Assembly: GCF_003590095.1 (NCBI RefSeq)
Contig: NC_039490.1
Coordinates: 10,061,834 to 10,125,833 of the forward strand
Direction of reading: 5' to 3'
DNA from: Trichoplusia ni
Lineage: Eukaryota; Arthropoda; Insecta; Lepidoptera; Noctuidae
Length of the DNA: 64,000 nucleotides
Numbering within the stretch: position 1 is the first letter of the stretch; each line of letters begins with the position of its first letter. Shown here piece after piece: positions 32,700 to 43,760 of the stretch. Below the pieces are notes generated by a model. It made no database searches. It was not told the DNA's origin and saw only the letters and a program-made list of their open reading frames with translations. Both the position numbers and the translations under genes were made by a program.

Positions 32700-33165
32700 T
32701 ATTAAAGCTGTTTGTTTATTTGAACGCGCTAATCTCAGAACTTACCATACTCATCATCATCCTAGCCTTTTCCCAACTATGTTGGGGTCGGCTTCCAGTC
32801 TAACCGGATTCAACTAAGTGCCAGTATTTAACAAGGAGCGACTGCCTATCTGACCTCCTCAACCCAGTTACCTGGGCAACACGATACCCCTTAGACAGAC
32901 TGGTTGTAAGACTTTCTAGCTTTTGACTACCCATAACGACTGTCAAAGATGTGTTAAAAAAACAGCCATGATACACAATTTACCGTGCCTTTAGAACTTA
33001 CTAGTCTGATTTCAAACGCCAAATATTGACCATAGATATTAACGAAGGCTATAGGATATATACTATTACGCTATGATAAATAGGAGCAGAGCAGTAATCA
33101 AATATGTAACAAAACGTTAAGAAGATTAATCCAATTTAAAAAGTCGCATGCAATAGCTAGTTAAT
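32700..33165 (+). mobile_element. Hel-1 copy split by SINE-5
   Basis: The left part, GAACGCGCTAATCTCAGAAC, and the right part, AACTTACTAGTCTGATTTC then GAAGGCTATAGGATATATAC, are two pieces of one worn Hel-1 element. Both ends are eroded. Confidence 0.6.
32746..32992 (-). mobile_element. SINE-5 inserted in Hel-1, 9-bp TSD
   Basis: The tail side CATACTCATCATCATCCTAG begins the insert; CCCAACTATGTTGGGGTCGG and GACCTCCTCAACCCAGTTAC follow. AGAACTTAC flanks it at 32737-32745 and 32993-33001. The 5' (promoter) part is truncated, as usual for incomplete reverse transcription. Confidence 0.8.
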
Positions 33166-33384
33166 TGAAAACTTGAACAAATAACATCGACTACTTTTAT
33201 TTCTTTTACTTAAGTCGATCGATTTGGACACCCCTAGTGTTGTAGGTAGGGGTGTGAAAATGTATAATTCATGTGTATACCGTGACTGGGCAATTCGCAA
33301 GTGCGTTGCGAAGATACTGTGAATTGCTTTCCGAATCATTACTTAGCAGGGAGTGTAAAAGTTGGAGATAAATTTAATTGTTTG

Positions 33385-33652
33385 GCTTTATAGAGGTTCT
33401 GGTGGTGGGTGGCAGGGTTTAGAAGCAGAATGTGTAGGTTCGATCCCAACGCAGGTGAAGTACTAATGTGACTTTTTCCATGTAAATGTACTGTAATTAT
33501 TGTCAAATACAACTGATAAACGGTGAAGGAAAACATCGTCAGGAAACCAGGATTGCAAATAGTCTCAGTGAGCTAGTGTGGTGATCAATGCTCAAATCTT
33601 CCCTTTATATGAAGAGGCCTGTGCCCAGCAGTGGGACTGGTAGTAGAGAAGG
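33385..33652 (+). mobile_element. SINE-4, near full length
   Basis: The worn tRNA-like head (GGTTCTGGTGGTGGGTGG) leads to B box GTAGGTTCGATCCCAACGC. AACGGTGAAGGAAAACATCG, AGTGAGCTAGTGTGGTGATC and the tail AGAGGCCTGTGCCCAGCAGT follow. The tail equals the 3' end of the RTE LINE. Confidence 0.65.
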
Positions 33653-33654
33653 AT

Positions 33655-33965
33655 TTAGAGTTCCGTTCATGTAAGGTAAAAACGGAACCAAATACTAATC
33701 TGTCAGTCCGTCCATTTGTCACCAGGCTGTAAATTAAGAACTGTGATGAGACAGCTGAAATTTTTGCAGATGTTTTATTTCTATTATCGCTAAAACAACC
33801 AACAACACAAATTGTGGTTAAAAACAGTTGTTATTGTCATAAATTTGTCAGATGGCAAAAAAAATGCGTAACCCCTGAAATTTATTTGTCACCCAACCGA
33901 TTTATTTTGCTTCATACGTACGGAACCCTAAGTTTCTCGAGACGGACTCGCACATGACCGGGTAC
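33655..33965. repeat. Rep-E dispersed repeat
   Basis: It is bounded by GAGTTCCGTTCATGTAAG on the left and TACGGAACCCTAAG .. GACGGACTCGCACATGACCG on the right, the worn mark of a common lepidopteran repeat. A partial relative lies at 43495-43760, and end scraps near 11780 and 13590. Class not determined. Confidence 0.4.
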
Positions 33966-35510
33966 AGCAATAACACCCTAGTACAGGTGCAAACAACACG
34001 AATCAATATATTTTCTTCAATATTTTAAGTACTCTCCTGCATACTCCTTTGCCGTAGAGTAATTATCATAAACTATCTTTTCTAATAAAACTACAGTTTA
34101 TTAAAAAAGGGATTTTGAACTGTCTTTTCATCTTACGCGCAACTTGTTCGCACGTTGTTCTACGTGTGAGCGAGAGGGGTGATGTTGGATAGTGTTGTCT
34201 CGCTCGCACGCCGCAGTTGGTTTTATTTTAGCTGCCATGGTATCGGATGCGACGGCCACCCAGATGTTGGCTAGGGTTGGCGGTCAGATGTCAAGTATTT
34301 GTTTATTTAAAACTATTTTTCTTTTATTTTTTTATTAAAGGGTGAGAAGTGAATTTATTAATGTTTTACTAATATTGATTATGAATCTTAATTTTAACTA
34401 GTATTGAACATTTATTTTTGCTACTTATAATCGTGAAAATTATTAGGTATTTTGTTCCTTGTGTATTTTTTTTTATTCATAAAATCTAGTTTTTTTAGTA
34501 ACGCAACTGAATAAAATTAGTGCTTCGTGCTTTTTCTTCAATATAAGTGAGAAATAAAAATAGTTTTGAGTCGCTTTATTAACGTTTACAATTTAATTCA
34601 CTCTATACTGACTACTTTTTAATCAAATGCAAATATTGTTTCGTCTACCCGTAATAGGTATTTTTGTAAGTTCGAGGTTCTCAAGTTAATTTAACTTCCT
34701 AATAATATTATACTTATAATCATATATTAATAATAATTTCTAAAAATATACTTTACTGCGTAAAACAAAACACATTATGACACTCGTAATTTTAAAATAA
34801 ATAACACAAAGATTGGACGAGCCAACCCTAGCACAAAATATAATTATCGGTAAACTCTTGCGCAGAATTAATTTGTCAAAACATACGTCGGTTTCATTAT
34901 TAATAAAACGACTAGAAAGGTCATTGTACATGTTTTATTTTCAACTGTTCGTTATTGTGAGCAAGAGAGTTATATATCGAATCGTAAAAGTCAAGCGCCG
35001 CTCACCGAGGATTGGATTTTGATGGGTGAACCTTTATGAGACAATTGAAGTTTATGCTTGAGGGAAAAAAGGATTGTTTGGTTTTTGAAGTTGAGCTACG
35101 GTTGTCAAGGTTTGAATATTGATGGCTGATTTTTTGTCGAGACAGTTGTAGTTTTCGCTTATGGGAAATTGTTTTTAAAAATAAGGTGTCTTTTTACTGA
35201 GGGAATATGTTTGTTTTAAAGTTAAGCGTTACTTGTTAAGGTTTAGATTTAGATGAGTAAGTGTTAATATGTTGAGATATAGGTAGTTGTGAGTTGAAAA
35301 GTTTATCTATTTAACTTAGTGAGTCTGTAACTATACGTATAACTCACTGAGTCTAGTACTATTTTATTTAATTTATTATTATTTATGGGTGACCAATCTA
35401 TTTGTATAAAGTTTTGTCAAACGCTGTGTTTCGACAACCAGTCTTACTAAATATAATGAGAGCTGGGATCAGTATTATCTAATTTGCGGAAGCAGCAACA
35501 TACTACCAAA
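33966..35510. other. inv: low-repeat intronic stretch with a GC-rich hairpin
   Basis: About 1.5 kb without an assigned transposon. At 34163-34210, CGTGTGAGCGAG and CTCGCTCGCACG pair (11 of 12) around a 24-nt loop, followed by AGCTGCCATGGTATCGGATG. The remainder is very AT-rich and no exon was found. Confidence 0.4.
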
Positions 35511-35514
35511 ATAT

Positions 35515-35709
35515 GTAGATATTAATTTTGTAACTATGTGCCCCTGCAAATGCTGTTTTGCTATACAAATGAGTTGTAGGAGGGAAAAAGGTTTATGAAA
35601 AGTATATGTTGTCCAATTCTCAGATCGCACACTTAATTTCATGAGAATCGGTCAAGCCGTTTGGGAGATCAGTTACGTAGACCGTGACACGAGAATTTTA
35701 TATATTAGA
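35515..35709 (-). mobile_element. Hel-4, CTAG end lost
   Basis: TGCTGTTTTGCTATACAAAT, ATGAGAATCGGTCAAGCCG and GAGAATTTTATATATTAGA|T are present. In its own sense it starts A|TCTAATATATAAAATTCTC. Confidence 0.65.
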
Positions 35710-35789
35710 TTTTTATGTAAACAAATTAAATGTATTCCTACGTTTTGTTTACATAAAGCGTAATATTTTGAATTATATCAATTTACGTC

Positions 35790-35900
35790 ATTCTTTTGTT
35801 GCTGTGGTCTTTGTCGTGGTTGGCTTGCGGTTTTATGAAAGGATTTTTAAGCGCGTGGTCGCAGGTTCGAAACCGTTGCAGGAAGTTATTGTAAGAAAAA
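35790..35900 (+). repeat. possible worn SINE head
   Basis: GCGCGTGGTCGCAGGTTCGA, with a B-box-like GGTTCGAAACC, sits without cloverleaf pairing or a matching A box at the right spacing. It may be a diverged SINE-4 head. Confidence 0.3.
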
Positions 35901-35948
35901 GAATGTTTTTATTTAAGTTATATTATGGAGTTGTTTAAATTCTGACTA

Positions 35949-36140
35949 CACGCATAGACGAATGGTTGAGGTCACTACGACAAACCCATTGCGCGACGTG
36001 TTGCAGGTTCAATCTCCGCGTAGGACAAGCGTTTGAGTGATGCCCGAATGTTTGTCCCGAGTCTGCGTTTCTCTGTGTATGTGACTTGAATGTTTGTGAA
36101 ACTGTGACACAAGGATTAAATACCTTAAAGGGAGAGCTTT
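35949..36140 (+). mobile_element. SINE-1, full length
   Basis: The head ACGCATAGACGAATGGTTGA leads to CAGGTTCAATCTCCGCGTAG (B box), CGAGTCTGCGTTTCTCTGTG and the tail GACACAAGGATTAAATACC. Confidence 0.7.
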
Positions 36141-36570
36141 TTTATTCAACAAAAATAAGTCTTAAAAATCTAGTATTAAAATAATAAGAACTGTTTGTGT
36201 CTGGCGAAACATGCGTGGGTGACCGCAGACTGAGTTTGTATCGGTTTTTAATACAGGGTGTTGTAAATGTGCGGTAATGTTCGATAAAACATGTGACATT
36301 GATTTTGGGTGCATGTATGTTAGTTATGTCACACCTCGTAAAGTTGACACGATTTTAAAGGTTGGATTTAACGAGATTTTGAATTGAAATCGAAATTGTA
36401 ATGATTTTGAATGTTCGTATATTTATAATAGTTGTTTTTTTATATAAGATAGTTTTTATTCTTCTCTTTCTCAGTAGCTATTAGTGGTGTTTGGCTTTGT
36501 CAAGATAAAGCTTAATATTTTATGTTACGTGTTCCATTTTTACCATTATTTAGCTAAATAACTCATTGAC
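36141..36570. other. inv: intronic DNA, nothing recognised
   Basis: AT-rich sequence with no repeat core, exon or RNA gene. Confidence 0.35.
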
Positions 36571-36680
36571 TGGCCTGTCTAGTGGGTAGTGGCCCTGACT
36601 GCTATACCAGAAGTCGTGGATTTGGTTCTCACCGGTCAAATGTTTGTATTATGAGCATGATCATTTGTTATGTGTCCCGC
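36571..36680 (+). mobile_element. SINE-2 head region
   Basis: TGGCCTGTCTAGTGGGTAGT, CCCTGACTGCTATACCAG and GGATTTGGTTCTCACC are the tRNA-like head with a mutated B box. The 3' body is missing. Confidence 0.6.
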
Positions 36681-36825
36681 GTAGCAAGAGTCATTACTAC
36701 AACGTTTGAAAAGTCCCAGGAAAATAACTAAGTTATGAAAATATTTAAACTGTACGTGTGAAAAGGGCAATGATAGTAATGCGTATTATTCCTATTTTAA
36801 GAGTAACATGAGCTGATGGTAACTA

Positions 36826-36975
36826 TCGTGAGAATGATTCTTTATTAATTGATGCAACGGTTTACTCACGCGTATTTATCGGGATTGCCCGACTAGTTTC
36901 GGACCCAACTGGAGTCCTTAAACTCTGGACCTTGGACTCTAAATGAGTCTTCAGCTCATGATTCGCTCCTCATTA
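36826..36975 (+). repeat. Rep-B copy
   Basis: TTGATGCAACGGTTTACTCA, ATCGGGATTGCCCGACTAGT and TCAGCTCATGATTCG are present. The preceding bases, AGAATGATTCTTTATTAA, resemble the right end of the copy at 77-230, so flanking inverted parts are possible. Confidence 0.55.
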
Positions 36976-37454
36976 AATTACACAAAAACATCTCGACCTA
37001 AATTCAAAATCTTCGATCTCTACATTTAAAATTAAAAAAAAACCACTATCATCACAGCTTCAATCACATAAAACCTCCTTTAATTACTTTTTATTAATTT
37101 GACGTAATTCTTGAACAATAATTAAAACATTTGTACACTATAAAGTCTTGTCAACACCCTCTAAAACCAGACACTGGATTGACATCTTATTCTCGACGTG
37201 TGAGGTCTATAAAGCCATTAAGGCCACTCCCACTCGTGGGCACAACTCACAAGGCTACACTCAACAAATTCATTTTATACACGCCTGGGAAAAATATCGA
37301 GGCTCTATTTTAGAGGATTAAAGGAACACTTTTATGTATTTGTTTAAGTTTATTTTTTTGTATTTTTTTTATGATACATCAATTTTGCATGAGTTGTGTT
37401 TAAAAGACAAGTGACGTGAAAATAATAGTTAATTGTATAATTGATTATCTATAG

Positions 37455-37516
37455 ATATCTAATAATATAAATCTGTTTAATCCGTCAGACAGATTTCCAA
37501 AAATATATTGTCGTTT
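37455..37516. repeat. short repeat TCCGTCAGACAGATTTCC
   Basis: TTTAATCCGTCAGACAGATT and CCAAAAATAT recur inverted at 28078-28118 and, changed, at 18455-18490. Two of the three copies sit against a Hel-1 boundary, so it may be part of a larger element. Confidence 0.35.
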
Positions 37517-37693
37517 TTGCTACATTTTCCATTGTAACTTCGCTCCTATTAGTCGCAGCGTGATGGTATATAGCCTAAAACCTTCTTCGATGAATGGTAT
37601 ATTCAACACAAAAAGAAATTTGGACCAGAAGTTCCTGAGATTAGCGCGTTCAAACAAACAAACAAACTCTTCAGCTTTATATATTAGTATAGA
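37517..37693 (-). mobile_element. Hel-1, CTAG half lost
   Basis: CGCTCCTATTAGTCGCAGCG, GATTAGCGCGTTCAAACAAA and ATTAGTATAGA|T are present. In its own sense the start is A|TCTATACTAATATA. Confidence 0.7.
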
Positions 37694-38988
37694 TTGAAGG
37701 GAAGATCAAAAGTACTTAAAAAAATGAAATGTATGGTAATGAGGGCTAGTAACCTCACTTGCTATTAAACAGTGTACTGGTAAGTGACGTCATAAAAGAT
37801 TTCAAATCACTGTATCACCTTAATTTTTCTATGTTGTTTATTGATATCTGAAATTGTTTTAAAATTTAGCTTCGGGTAGCGAAATCAACTAGCGAAAAAC
37901 TAGATACCTTTTTATTTTTTTTAAGATCCGGTAAAAAAGTGTAAATAATGACTAGAGATAGAATAAAACTAGAAAATAATTGTCAAATGTTAATATTAAG
38001 GAAATCTATTAAGCAATAAATTAGTATCGGAAGAAAAATGAGCTAAATACGCGACGTTGTTTTGAAGATAACATGAAAACGAATAGGTTTTTAAAATGCA
38101 TAAGATAAATACAATTTGCTTTTTAAATGTCTTACCCCTATGTTTTTTGTATGGTTCCGTATCATTTTTAATATTATGTGATTCAAAATCACTAAATTTT
38201 TAAATAGGTTAAATATGTTTACGAATTTTGACACGAAGCAAGTCATTATTTGATCCCAAAAAAAATAAAAATAATAGTAATAAAATTGATTTTTGACCTT
38301 TTTTTTCTGCATTTGCCTTGCAATTATTCGTGGGTGTCAGTTATCACACGTTGATACAGCCGTTCTTGACATCTAAGCTAAGCCTTTTTAAAGTTTTATC
38401 CAAATTGGTTCAGTACTTTAGGCGCAAAAGCGCATCAGACAGTTAATTTAAGACTATTTTGCTGCGATACCTGCCATCTAGGCAGACTCGAATACATTGT
38501 ATATTAACAATTGCCTAGAAAATCAAGTAAGAATATTTTCAATTTCTATCGTTCCAATATTTGCCAAAAGAACCCCAAAACGCATCTCGAAGAGCATTTA
38601 TCTCTTTAGACTGATATTAATAGCCTGATAATTCATTAAACGTCACTTTTTAAACTTATCAACGAAAACTCCATGTTTTATAGATAAGAAAAAAAATACG
38701 TGATTTGTCAATGGTAGCTAAGTAGGCTGACAATTTTTTGCCTTCGCTTCGGAGTAATTAAAAAGTTAATTGGAATAGTTTTTGGTTGGCTGTTCTTTTT
38801 TTAATTCTTGATTTTTGATGGCTCTGGAATGTTGTTGGTTGATCGATTAGAGTTGATTGAGGTATTTTTATAACGCTGTAGGTCATTGGTTAGACGTATT
38901 GGGTTTTGTACGCGAGGATACAAATATAATTCCGTGTTGCAATTAGTATTGATATTCTTACTTACACTAAGCATTATACATATACGTA
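37694..38988. other. inv: low-repeat intronic stretch
   Basis: About 1.3 kb of AT-rich DNA. A Helitron-like body scrap (CAAATTGGTTCAGTACTTTA) lies near 38400. No gene seen. Confidence 0.3.
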
Positions 38989-39244
38989 CTAACTGACCCA
39001 GCAAACGTTGTTTTGCGCAATAAATTATTTCTAGTTGTATGTATTTTTAATGCCACATTATAAAAAAATAAAAACAGTAATTTTAGTGTAAGCAACCCTT
39101 ATCACTTAGGGGTATGAAAAATAGATGTTAGCCGATTCTCAGACCTACTGAATACGCATATGAAATTTGGTAAAAATTGGTAAAGCCGTTTCGGAGGAGT
39201 ACGGTAACTAACATCGTGACACGAGAATTTTATATATTAGAAGA
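38989..39244 (-). mobile_element. Hel-4 Helitron-like element, complete
   Basis: On the plus strand it runs A|CTAACTGACCCAGCAAACG .. TATTAGAAGA|T. In its own sense the start is A|TCTTCTAATATATAAAA and the 3' end TTAG. GAGCAACCC-type words and CCGTTTCGGAGGAGTACGG are shared with 46595-46863. Confidence 0.75.
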
Positions 39245-39303
39245 TGTATCAAAAAATGTTAAGTTGTGTTTCTCTTAAGACTAATTTTCAAAGTAATAAT
39301 TTT

Positions 39304-39502
39304 AACGACTCCCGCATTAAGGAACTTAATCCCTGTATAGCGGAGGGTTTCACAAACATTCAAGTCACATGCACAAAGACACCCAGACTCAGAACAAGCA
39401 TTCGTGGATCACACAAATGCTTGTCCTACGCGGGGATCGAAACCGCGACGCGTTGCGCTCAGTGGGTTTGGCGTGATGACCTCAACCACTCGGCTATCCG
39501 TG
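39304..39502 (-). mobile_element. SINE-1, full length and well preserved
   Basis: The tail ACGACTCCCGCATTAAGG leads to CAAGTCACATGCACAAAG, TACGCGGGGATCGAAACCGC (B box) and CTCAACCACTCGGCTATCCG (A box). Among the most intact SINE-1 copies here. The overlapping open frames are repeat-derived. Confidence 0.8.
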
Positions 39503-39894
39503 CTTTCAACCAGCAGAAGTAAAGTTAAACTAACTAAGTCCAGTTTGATCATCGTAATGATTAAGTACCTAAGTATTATGTTCAAAACACTTTTTCTAAC
39601 TTTTTTACGTAACTAAGTACCTACTTACTCGTAATAAAAACTCTTACAAGCTCGAACTACTTAATTTTAACACTTAATTATGTTAGTTAACGAGGCGTGG
39701 AGGTGTCGCGGGTTCGATTCTCGGCCGTGGTAAAGTGAAGTCGAATAAAATAAAAGAAATAATGTTTTGTAGAACGGTGAAGTTGTTTAAGTCTGGCTTT
39801 CAGCAAAGGCTTTTTTATCCATTCCAAAATAAACTTTCAACTAAATGAGAGATAATAACAGTCTATAAAAATTTCACAGCTGGGCAAAAGGATC

Positions 39895-40100
39895 TGTTTA
39901 CATATAGACAAGGATTAAGCTTCGATCACCACACAGCTCACTGCGGCCGATTTCAAAGGCCGATTTCAGATTCTGAAATCCAGGCTTTCAAAGCATTTTC
40001 AGTCATTACTTAGTTTAACATAATAAGACAGCCTGCACCAAGTTTGAACCCACAACGTAGTATTTGAAATTGCATTCAAAGAATCGCCAAGCCATCACAT
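39895..40100 (-). mobile_element. SINE-4, diverged
   Basis: TTCGATCACCACACAGCTCA, a duplicated GGCCGATTTCA and AGTTTGAACCCACAACG (B-box region) align with the 48302-48545 copy. The RTE-like tail is lost. Confidence 0.5.
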
Positions 40101-40740
40101 ACTTTAAAAAATAAACTCTGTTGTTATCATTTTAATCCAAGCAGAGCGACTTTTATATCCAATGATTTTTAACCGACTTTAATGAGAAGGTTCTCAATGC
40201 GTCGTAGTTTTTATTTGAAGTCGGATGTATGATTTGGTTAAAAATAATACAGGTACTAAGTACATTGGTTGAATCCCACTCCATATTTGTCCCAGCATCT
40301 TATGTTTGAACTAAGCTTCATGCTAAGCGTCCATGTCATGTAACACCCTGAAGCGGCATGACAACGGCAGCCATTAAAATTATCATCACTTAAAACCAAA
40401 ATCACTAATTTGTCATTAGCCTTAATTATCACGGGCTATCGCCGTCTCCTTCACACAACGATTTGTCGTTTACAGTATTTTAAGACGCATAAATATGTCG
40501 CTGGCAACATTAGTTTTGATGTAAAGAGGTTTTATTTAAATTTAGATGCGGTGTTGCCAGTTCTTTGTTTCTGGTCCTTTTGGGCGATTTATGGTTGTGA
40601 CAAAAATTTTGGTTGGTTTTCTTAGAGTTGTTTTGTTATGTCATTAACAATTAATAAATGAATTTCTGCACAATTATTTAATTAATCGTTGCAATATTTC
40701 TAGTTGTAGCATTCGTTATACTTAGTTAATTAGTAAGAAA
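40101..40740. other. inv: intronic DNA, no gene recognised
   Basis: A 71-codon frame at 40410-40625 has no recognisable domain. No repeat core is seen. Confidence 0.35.
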
Positions 40741-41033
40741 ACAACAATAAATAATAATAAATAAATAATAAATAAATAATAATAAATAAATATTCCACAA
40801 CTTTCACACAACGCCGTCTAGTCTCAAACTAAGCAGAGCTTGTATTATGAGTACTAGACAACTGATAAACATACTTATATATTTCTAAATACATACATAA
40901 TATAGATAAATTACACCCAGACACAGAACAAATGATCGTGCTCATCACACATTCATTTGTCCTGGGTGGGAATCGAACCCACGACCTCCGGTATAGCAGT
41001 CAGGGTCACTAACCACTAGACCAACAGGCCAGT
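40741..41033 (-). mobile_element. SINE-2, full length (reference copy)
   Basis: The tail is (TAAA)n/(TAA)n at 40741-40790. The body has ACAACGCCGTCTAGTCTCAA and AATTACACCCAGACACAGAA. The head on the minus strand reads TGGTCTAGTGGTTAGTGACC (A box) and GTGGGTTCGATTCCCACCC (B box), close to an Asp/Glu/Gly-type tRNA. The long body and A-rich tail identify a SINE, not a tRNA gene. Confidence 0.85.
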
Positions 41034-41039
41034 ATATAT

Positions 41040-41720
41040 AACATATATAAAACATAGCTTCCAAAACAGAATATTGTTGGAGAACAAATAATAACTAGGT
41101 AATCAAAAAACTCTCACTAATCAAAAAATACTTGTTAATTAATTACTTATAAAGTAGCAGTAGTTATTAATTTTAAACACCAAAATTATACAAGTAAACG
41201 TAAGTCAACTTTTGAGGCAAAAAAAGAGTATTTAATAAACAAACACGAAACATTTATTATTCGTTGAACTGGCAACACTAATTTGAAACGACGTGACAGT
41301 CAACCAGTGTCACACATGCAGATATGATTTGTGAGGAGACAACGTCGCTATAAATATTATATTAGGTATGTACACCAGTGTAAGACATGCTATAAAAGAA
41401 TATATAAAATGTACCTAGTTCAAATTGTCATGTATTAATGTTGAAAAGGTTTTTGAAGTGATTTCAATTTCGCAGATTTTAATTGAAAATGTAGGTTTTC
41501 CAGACTTATAGCATAGCAGCTCTTCGACATTATAGCATAGCAGAGAACACAGTCATGTGAAGTTTAAGAATAGAAGAAGTTTAATAACTACCTTAATGAT
41601 AGTGCTTGAAATTTTAAGAAACCTCAGAAATTTGCTTTTTGATAATTTATTGGTTATGAATAACGTCAATAGTTTTCAGAGTATTTAAGCGATTACGAAA
41701 TTTTTATTTTTGAACTTTCA
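41040..41720. other. inv: intronic DNA, nothing recognised
   Basis: It contains a tandem-like CATTATAGCATAGCAG/CTTATAGCATAGCAG at about 41505-41543. No exon or RNA gene seen. Confidence 0.35.
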
Positions 41721-41724
41721 GTTC

Positions 41725-41845
41725 AGTCACACGTATTTATCGGGATTGCCCGACTAGTATTGGTCCCAACCGCAGTATTTAATCGAAACCCCTCCGTGTC
41801 AGCTCATAATTAAGAACTCACTCCGCTTGTGTTTGAAACTAGTCA
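41725..41845 (+). repeat. Rep-B copy
   Basis: CACACGTATTTATCGGGATT, GCCCGACTAGTATTGGTCCC and GTGTCAGCTCATAATTAAG match 36826-36975, and an inverted AAACTAGTCAGGC follows. Confidence 0.55.
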
Positions 41846-42249
41846 GGCTATACTGATGAATCGTGTGAGAAAACCATAAAAAAATGCCCACTAAAATTGT
41901 TAAATTGAAGCAGTACTAGTAGGCACATAGCAAGGCCAAATATTCTTAAAACACTATCACACTTTTGCTGAGAACTTTAAAAAAAGGTCTCATGTAATAA
42001 ACAAAAGCTATAAAATACATCTCATATCTTTCAGTGTACGAATACCTAGGTATAAAAATGTTTTATCTCAATATAATTTAATACGCTGGCCACACACGAT
42101 ACTGCTTCGGATAAATACGTTTTTTAGTGTTAATAGGACTTGAATTAGTCACAATTGTTTTTGACGTGGAATGAAGAGTTTCGTTTGACAGTTTGCGAGT
42201 GGTTCTAACTGACAGTGACCTTTTGTTTACTTAAAAAAAATCCCGTATT

Positions 42250-42446
42250 CAGGGCCGGATCTAGGGCCCAGGGGCCCTGAGGCCTCGAGGCAACAAAGGA
42301 GTGGGGGCCCCCTTGATTCAAGTTATTTTCTTTCAGTGAAAAATTTATCGAGCTTTTTTTTTAGATGGCTACTTTGGTGGTGGGCCCCTGGTCATAGTGG
42401 GCCCCTAGGCACTAGCCTAAAGTGGCTTTTGGATAATACGACACTG
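42250..42446 (-). mobile_element. hAT-type MITE with 8-bp TSD
   Basis: The ends CAGGGCCGGATC and ATAATACGACACTG are worn inverted repeats of the CAGNGCCG type. CCCGTATT (42242-42249) and TCCGTATT (42447-42454) flank it, an 8-bp target duplication with one change. The interior is rich in GGGCCC runs. The inverse orientation of the same element is at 60285-60479. Confidence 0.75.
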
Positions 42447-42479
42447 TCCGTATTAAAGTATGTAATCTTTAGGTTGTGA

Positions 42480-42590
42480 ATTATTTTCTAAACATTCAAT
42501 TGACATGTAGAAGACACCCAGACTCAGAGAAAGTGTTGGTCGTTCACATAAATGCTTGTCCTACACGGGGATAGAACCTAAGACACTTTA
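42480..42590 (-). mobile_element. SINE-1, partial
   Basis: GAAGACACCCAGACTCAGAG, AAATGCTTGTCCTACACGGG and ATAGAACCTAAGACAC cover the body and a worn B box. The A-box side is missing. Confidence 0.6.
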
Positions 42591-42767
42591 ATTATACTGG
42601 GTTTGGAATTGGAATATATAAATGCGTTGGATTTCAAAAAAAATGGCTGATTTACACGTGTCTGTTTATGGCTGGGTGCTTTCCTATGAGTCGTCATATT
42701 ACTCAATAAAAAAAAACGTATGAGCGAAAGCAGAAATTAGATTAACAGTAACCATCATACCATACCC

Positions 42768-42885
42768 AAGCCCAGCCTTTTCCCAACTATGTTGAGGTCG
42801 GCTTTTCCAGTCTAACCGGATTCAGCTAAGTACCAGTGTTTTACAAGGAGCGACTGCCTATCTGTCCTCAACCAAGTTTTCTGGC
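42768..42885 (-). mobile_element. SINE-5 3' part
   Basis: CCCAGCCTTTTCCCAACTAT, CCAGTCTAACCGGATTCAGC and TACAAGGAGCGACTGCC are present. The promoter half is absent. Confidence 0.65.
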
Positions 42886-42943
42886 GCCGTTGTCTATCAA
42901 AAACATACTCTCGCGCACAAAAACCCTTAGATCATATAACAAA

Positions 42944-43208
42944 CTAGCTGTTGCCCGCGACTTCGTCCCCGTGGGTAGAAGATATAAGTTATAATTTAGG
43001 TGTAACTGCCCGGTTTTTTTCACATTTTCCATTGTATCTTCGCTCCTATTATTCGCAGCGTGATGGTTTATAGCCTAAAGCCTTCCTCGATGAATGGTTT
43101 ATTCAACACAAAAATATTTTTTCAATTTGGACCAGTAGTTCCTGAGATTAGCGCGTTCGTTCAAACAAACAAACAAACAAACTCTTCAGCTTTATATATT
43201 AGTATAGA
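42944..43208 (-). mobile_element. Hel-1 Helitron-like element, complete
   Basis: On the plus strand it runs AA|CTAGCTGTTGCCCGCGA .. ATTAGTATAGA|T. It includes a longer (CAAA)n run at 43163-43182. 265 bp. Its open frame is repeat-derived. Confidence 0.75.
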
Positions 43209-43494
43209 TAAACAAAGAAGACATTTACTTCTCGTCAACCAAAGCTACGGCGCATTGTTTTAAAACAAAGGTTTGTAATTATGAAACTGAGCCCAGTTTC
43301 GATATAAGCTAGACACATATACAGCCTATTTTGAAACCAGTCTCTTTGTATTTAACGGCTATATTTTGACTCGCAACAATGATTGTTTTATTGACTTATG
43401 GAGATAATAAACTTGACAATAGGACTCGTCCGCTGGTCTGTAGGTTATAATGAAAATGTGTGTTTGTTGATATCGTGTTTGTGTACAAATGAAC

Positions 43495-43760
43495 GGTAGT
43501 ATTAAGGTTCAGTCTGTTTGTGTGTCATCCGGCTGTATCTTATAAACTATGGCAGTTAGGAGGTTTAAATTAACACTGATTATGAAGATATTTTTTTATA
43601 AGATATTTCTGTTAGGTACTGCTATTGTTGCTTAAAATAAAGATCGAGGTTTCATTTCATTTGTTAAATGGCAGTTCAATTTGTGGGTACCCACCTTAAA
43701 ATTTATTTGTTAGCCAACTGATTTGTTTTATTCTATTTGCGTGGAATCCTCGACCATTTC
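43495..43760. repeat. Rep-E relative, worn
   Basis: TTCAGTCTGTTTGTGTGTCA, ATTTATTTGTTAGCCAACTG and TTTGCGTGGAATCCTCGACC parallel 33690-33940 in order. Alignment by eye only. Confidence 0.35.

Noticed and set aside
40741..40790. CRISPR-like direct repeats in (TAAATAA)n
   Set aside because: It is the simple-repeat tail of SINE-2 in a eukaryotic genome; there are no spaced identical repeats.
40975..41033. Possible tRNA gene (intact A and B boxes)
   Set aside because: The tRNA-like part continues into a 230-bp body and a (TAAA)n tail shared with other copies, so it is a SINE-2 head. The same reasoning applies to SINE-1 heads (for example 39450-39502) and the SINE-3 head at 12655-12733.
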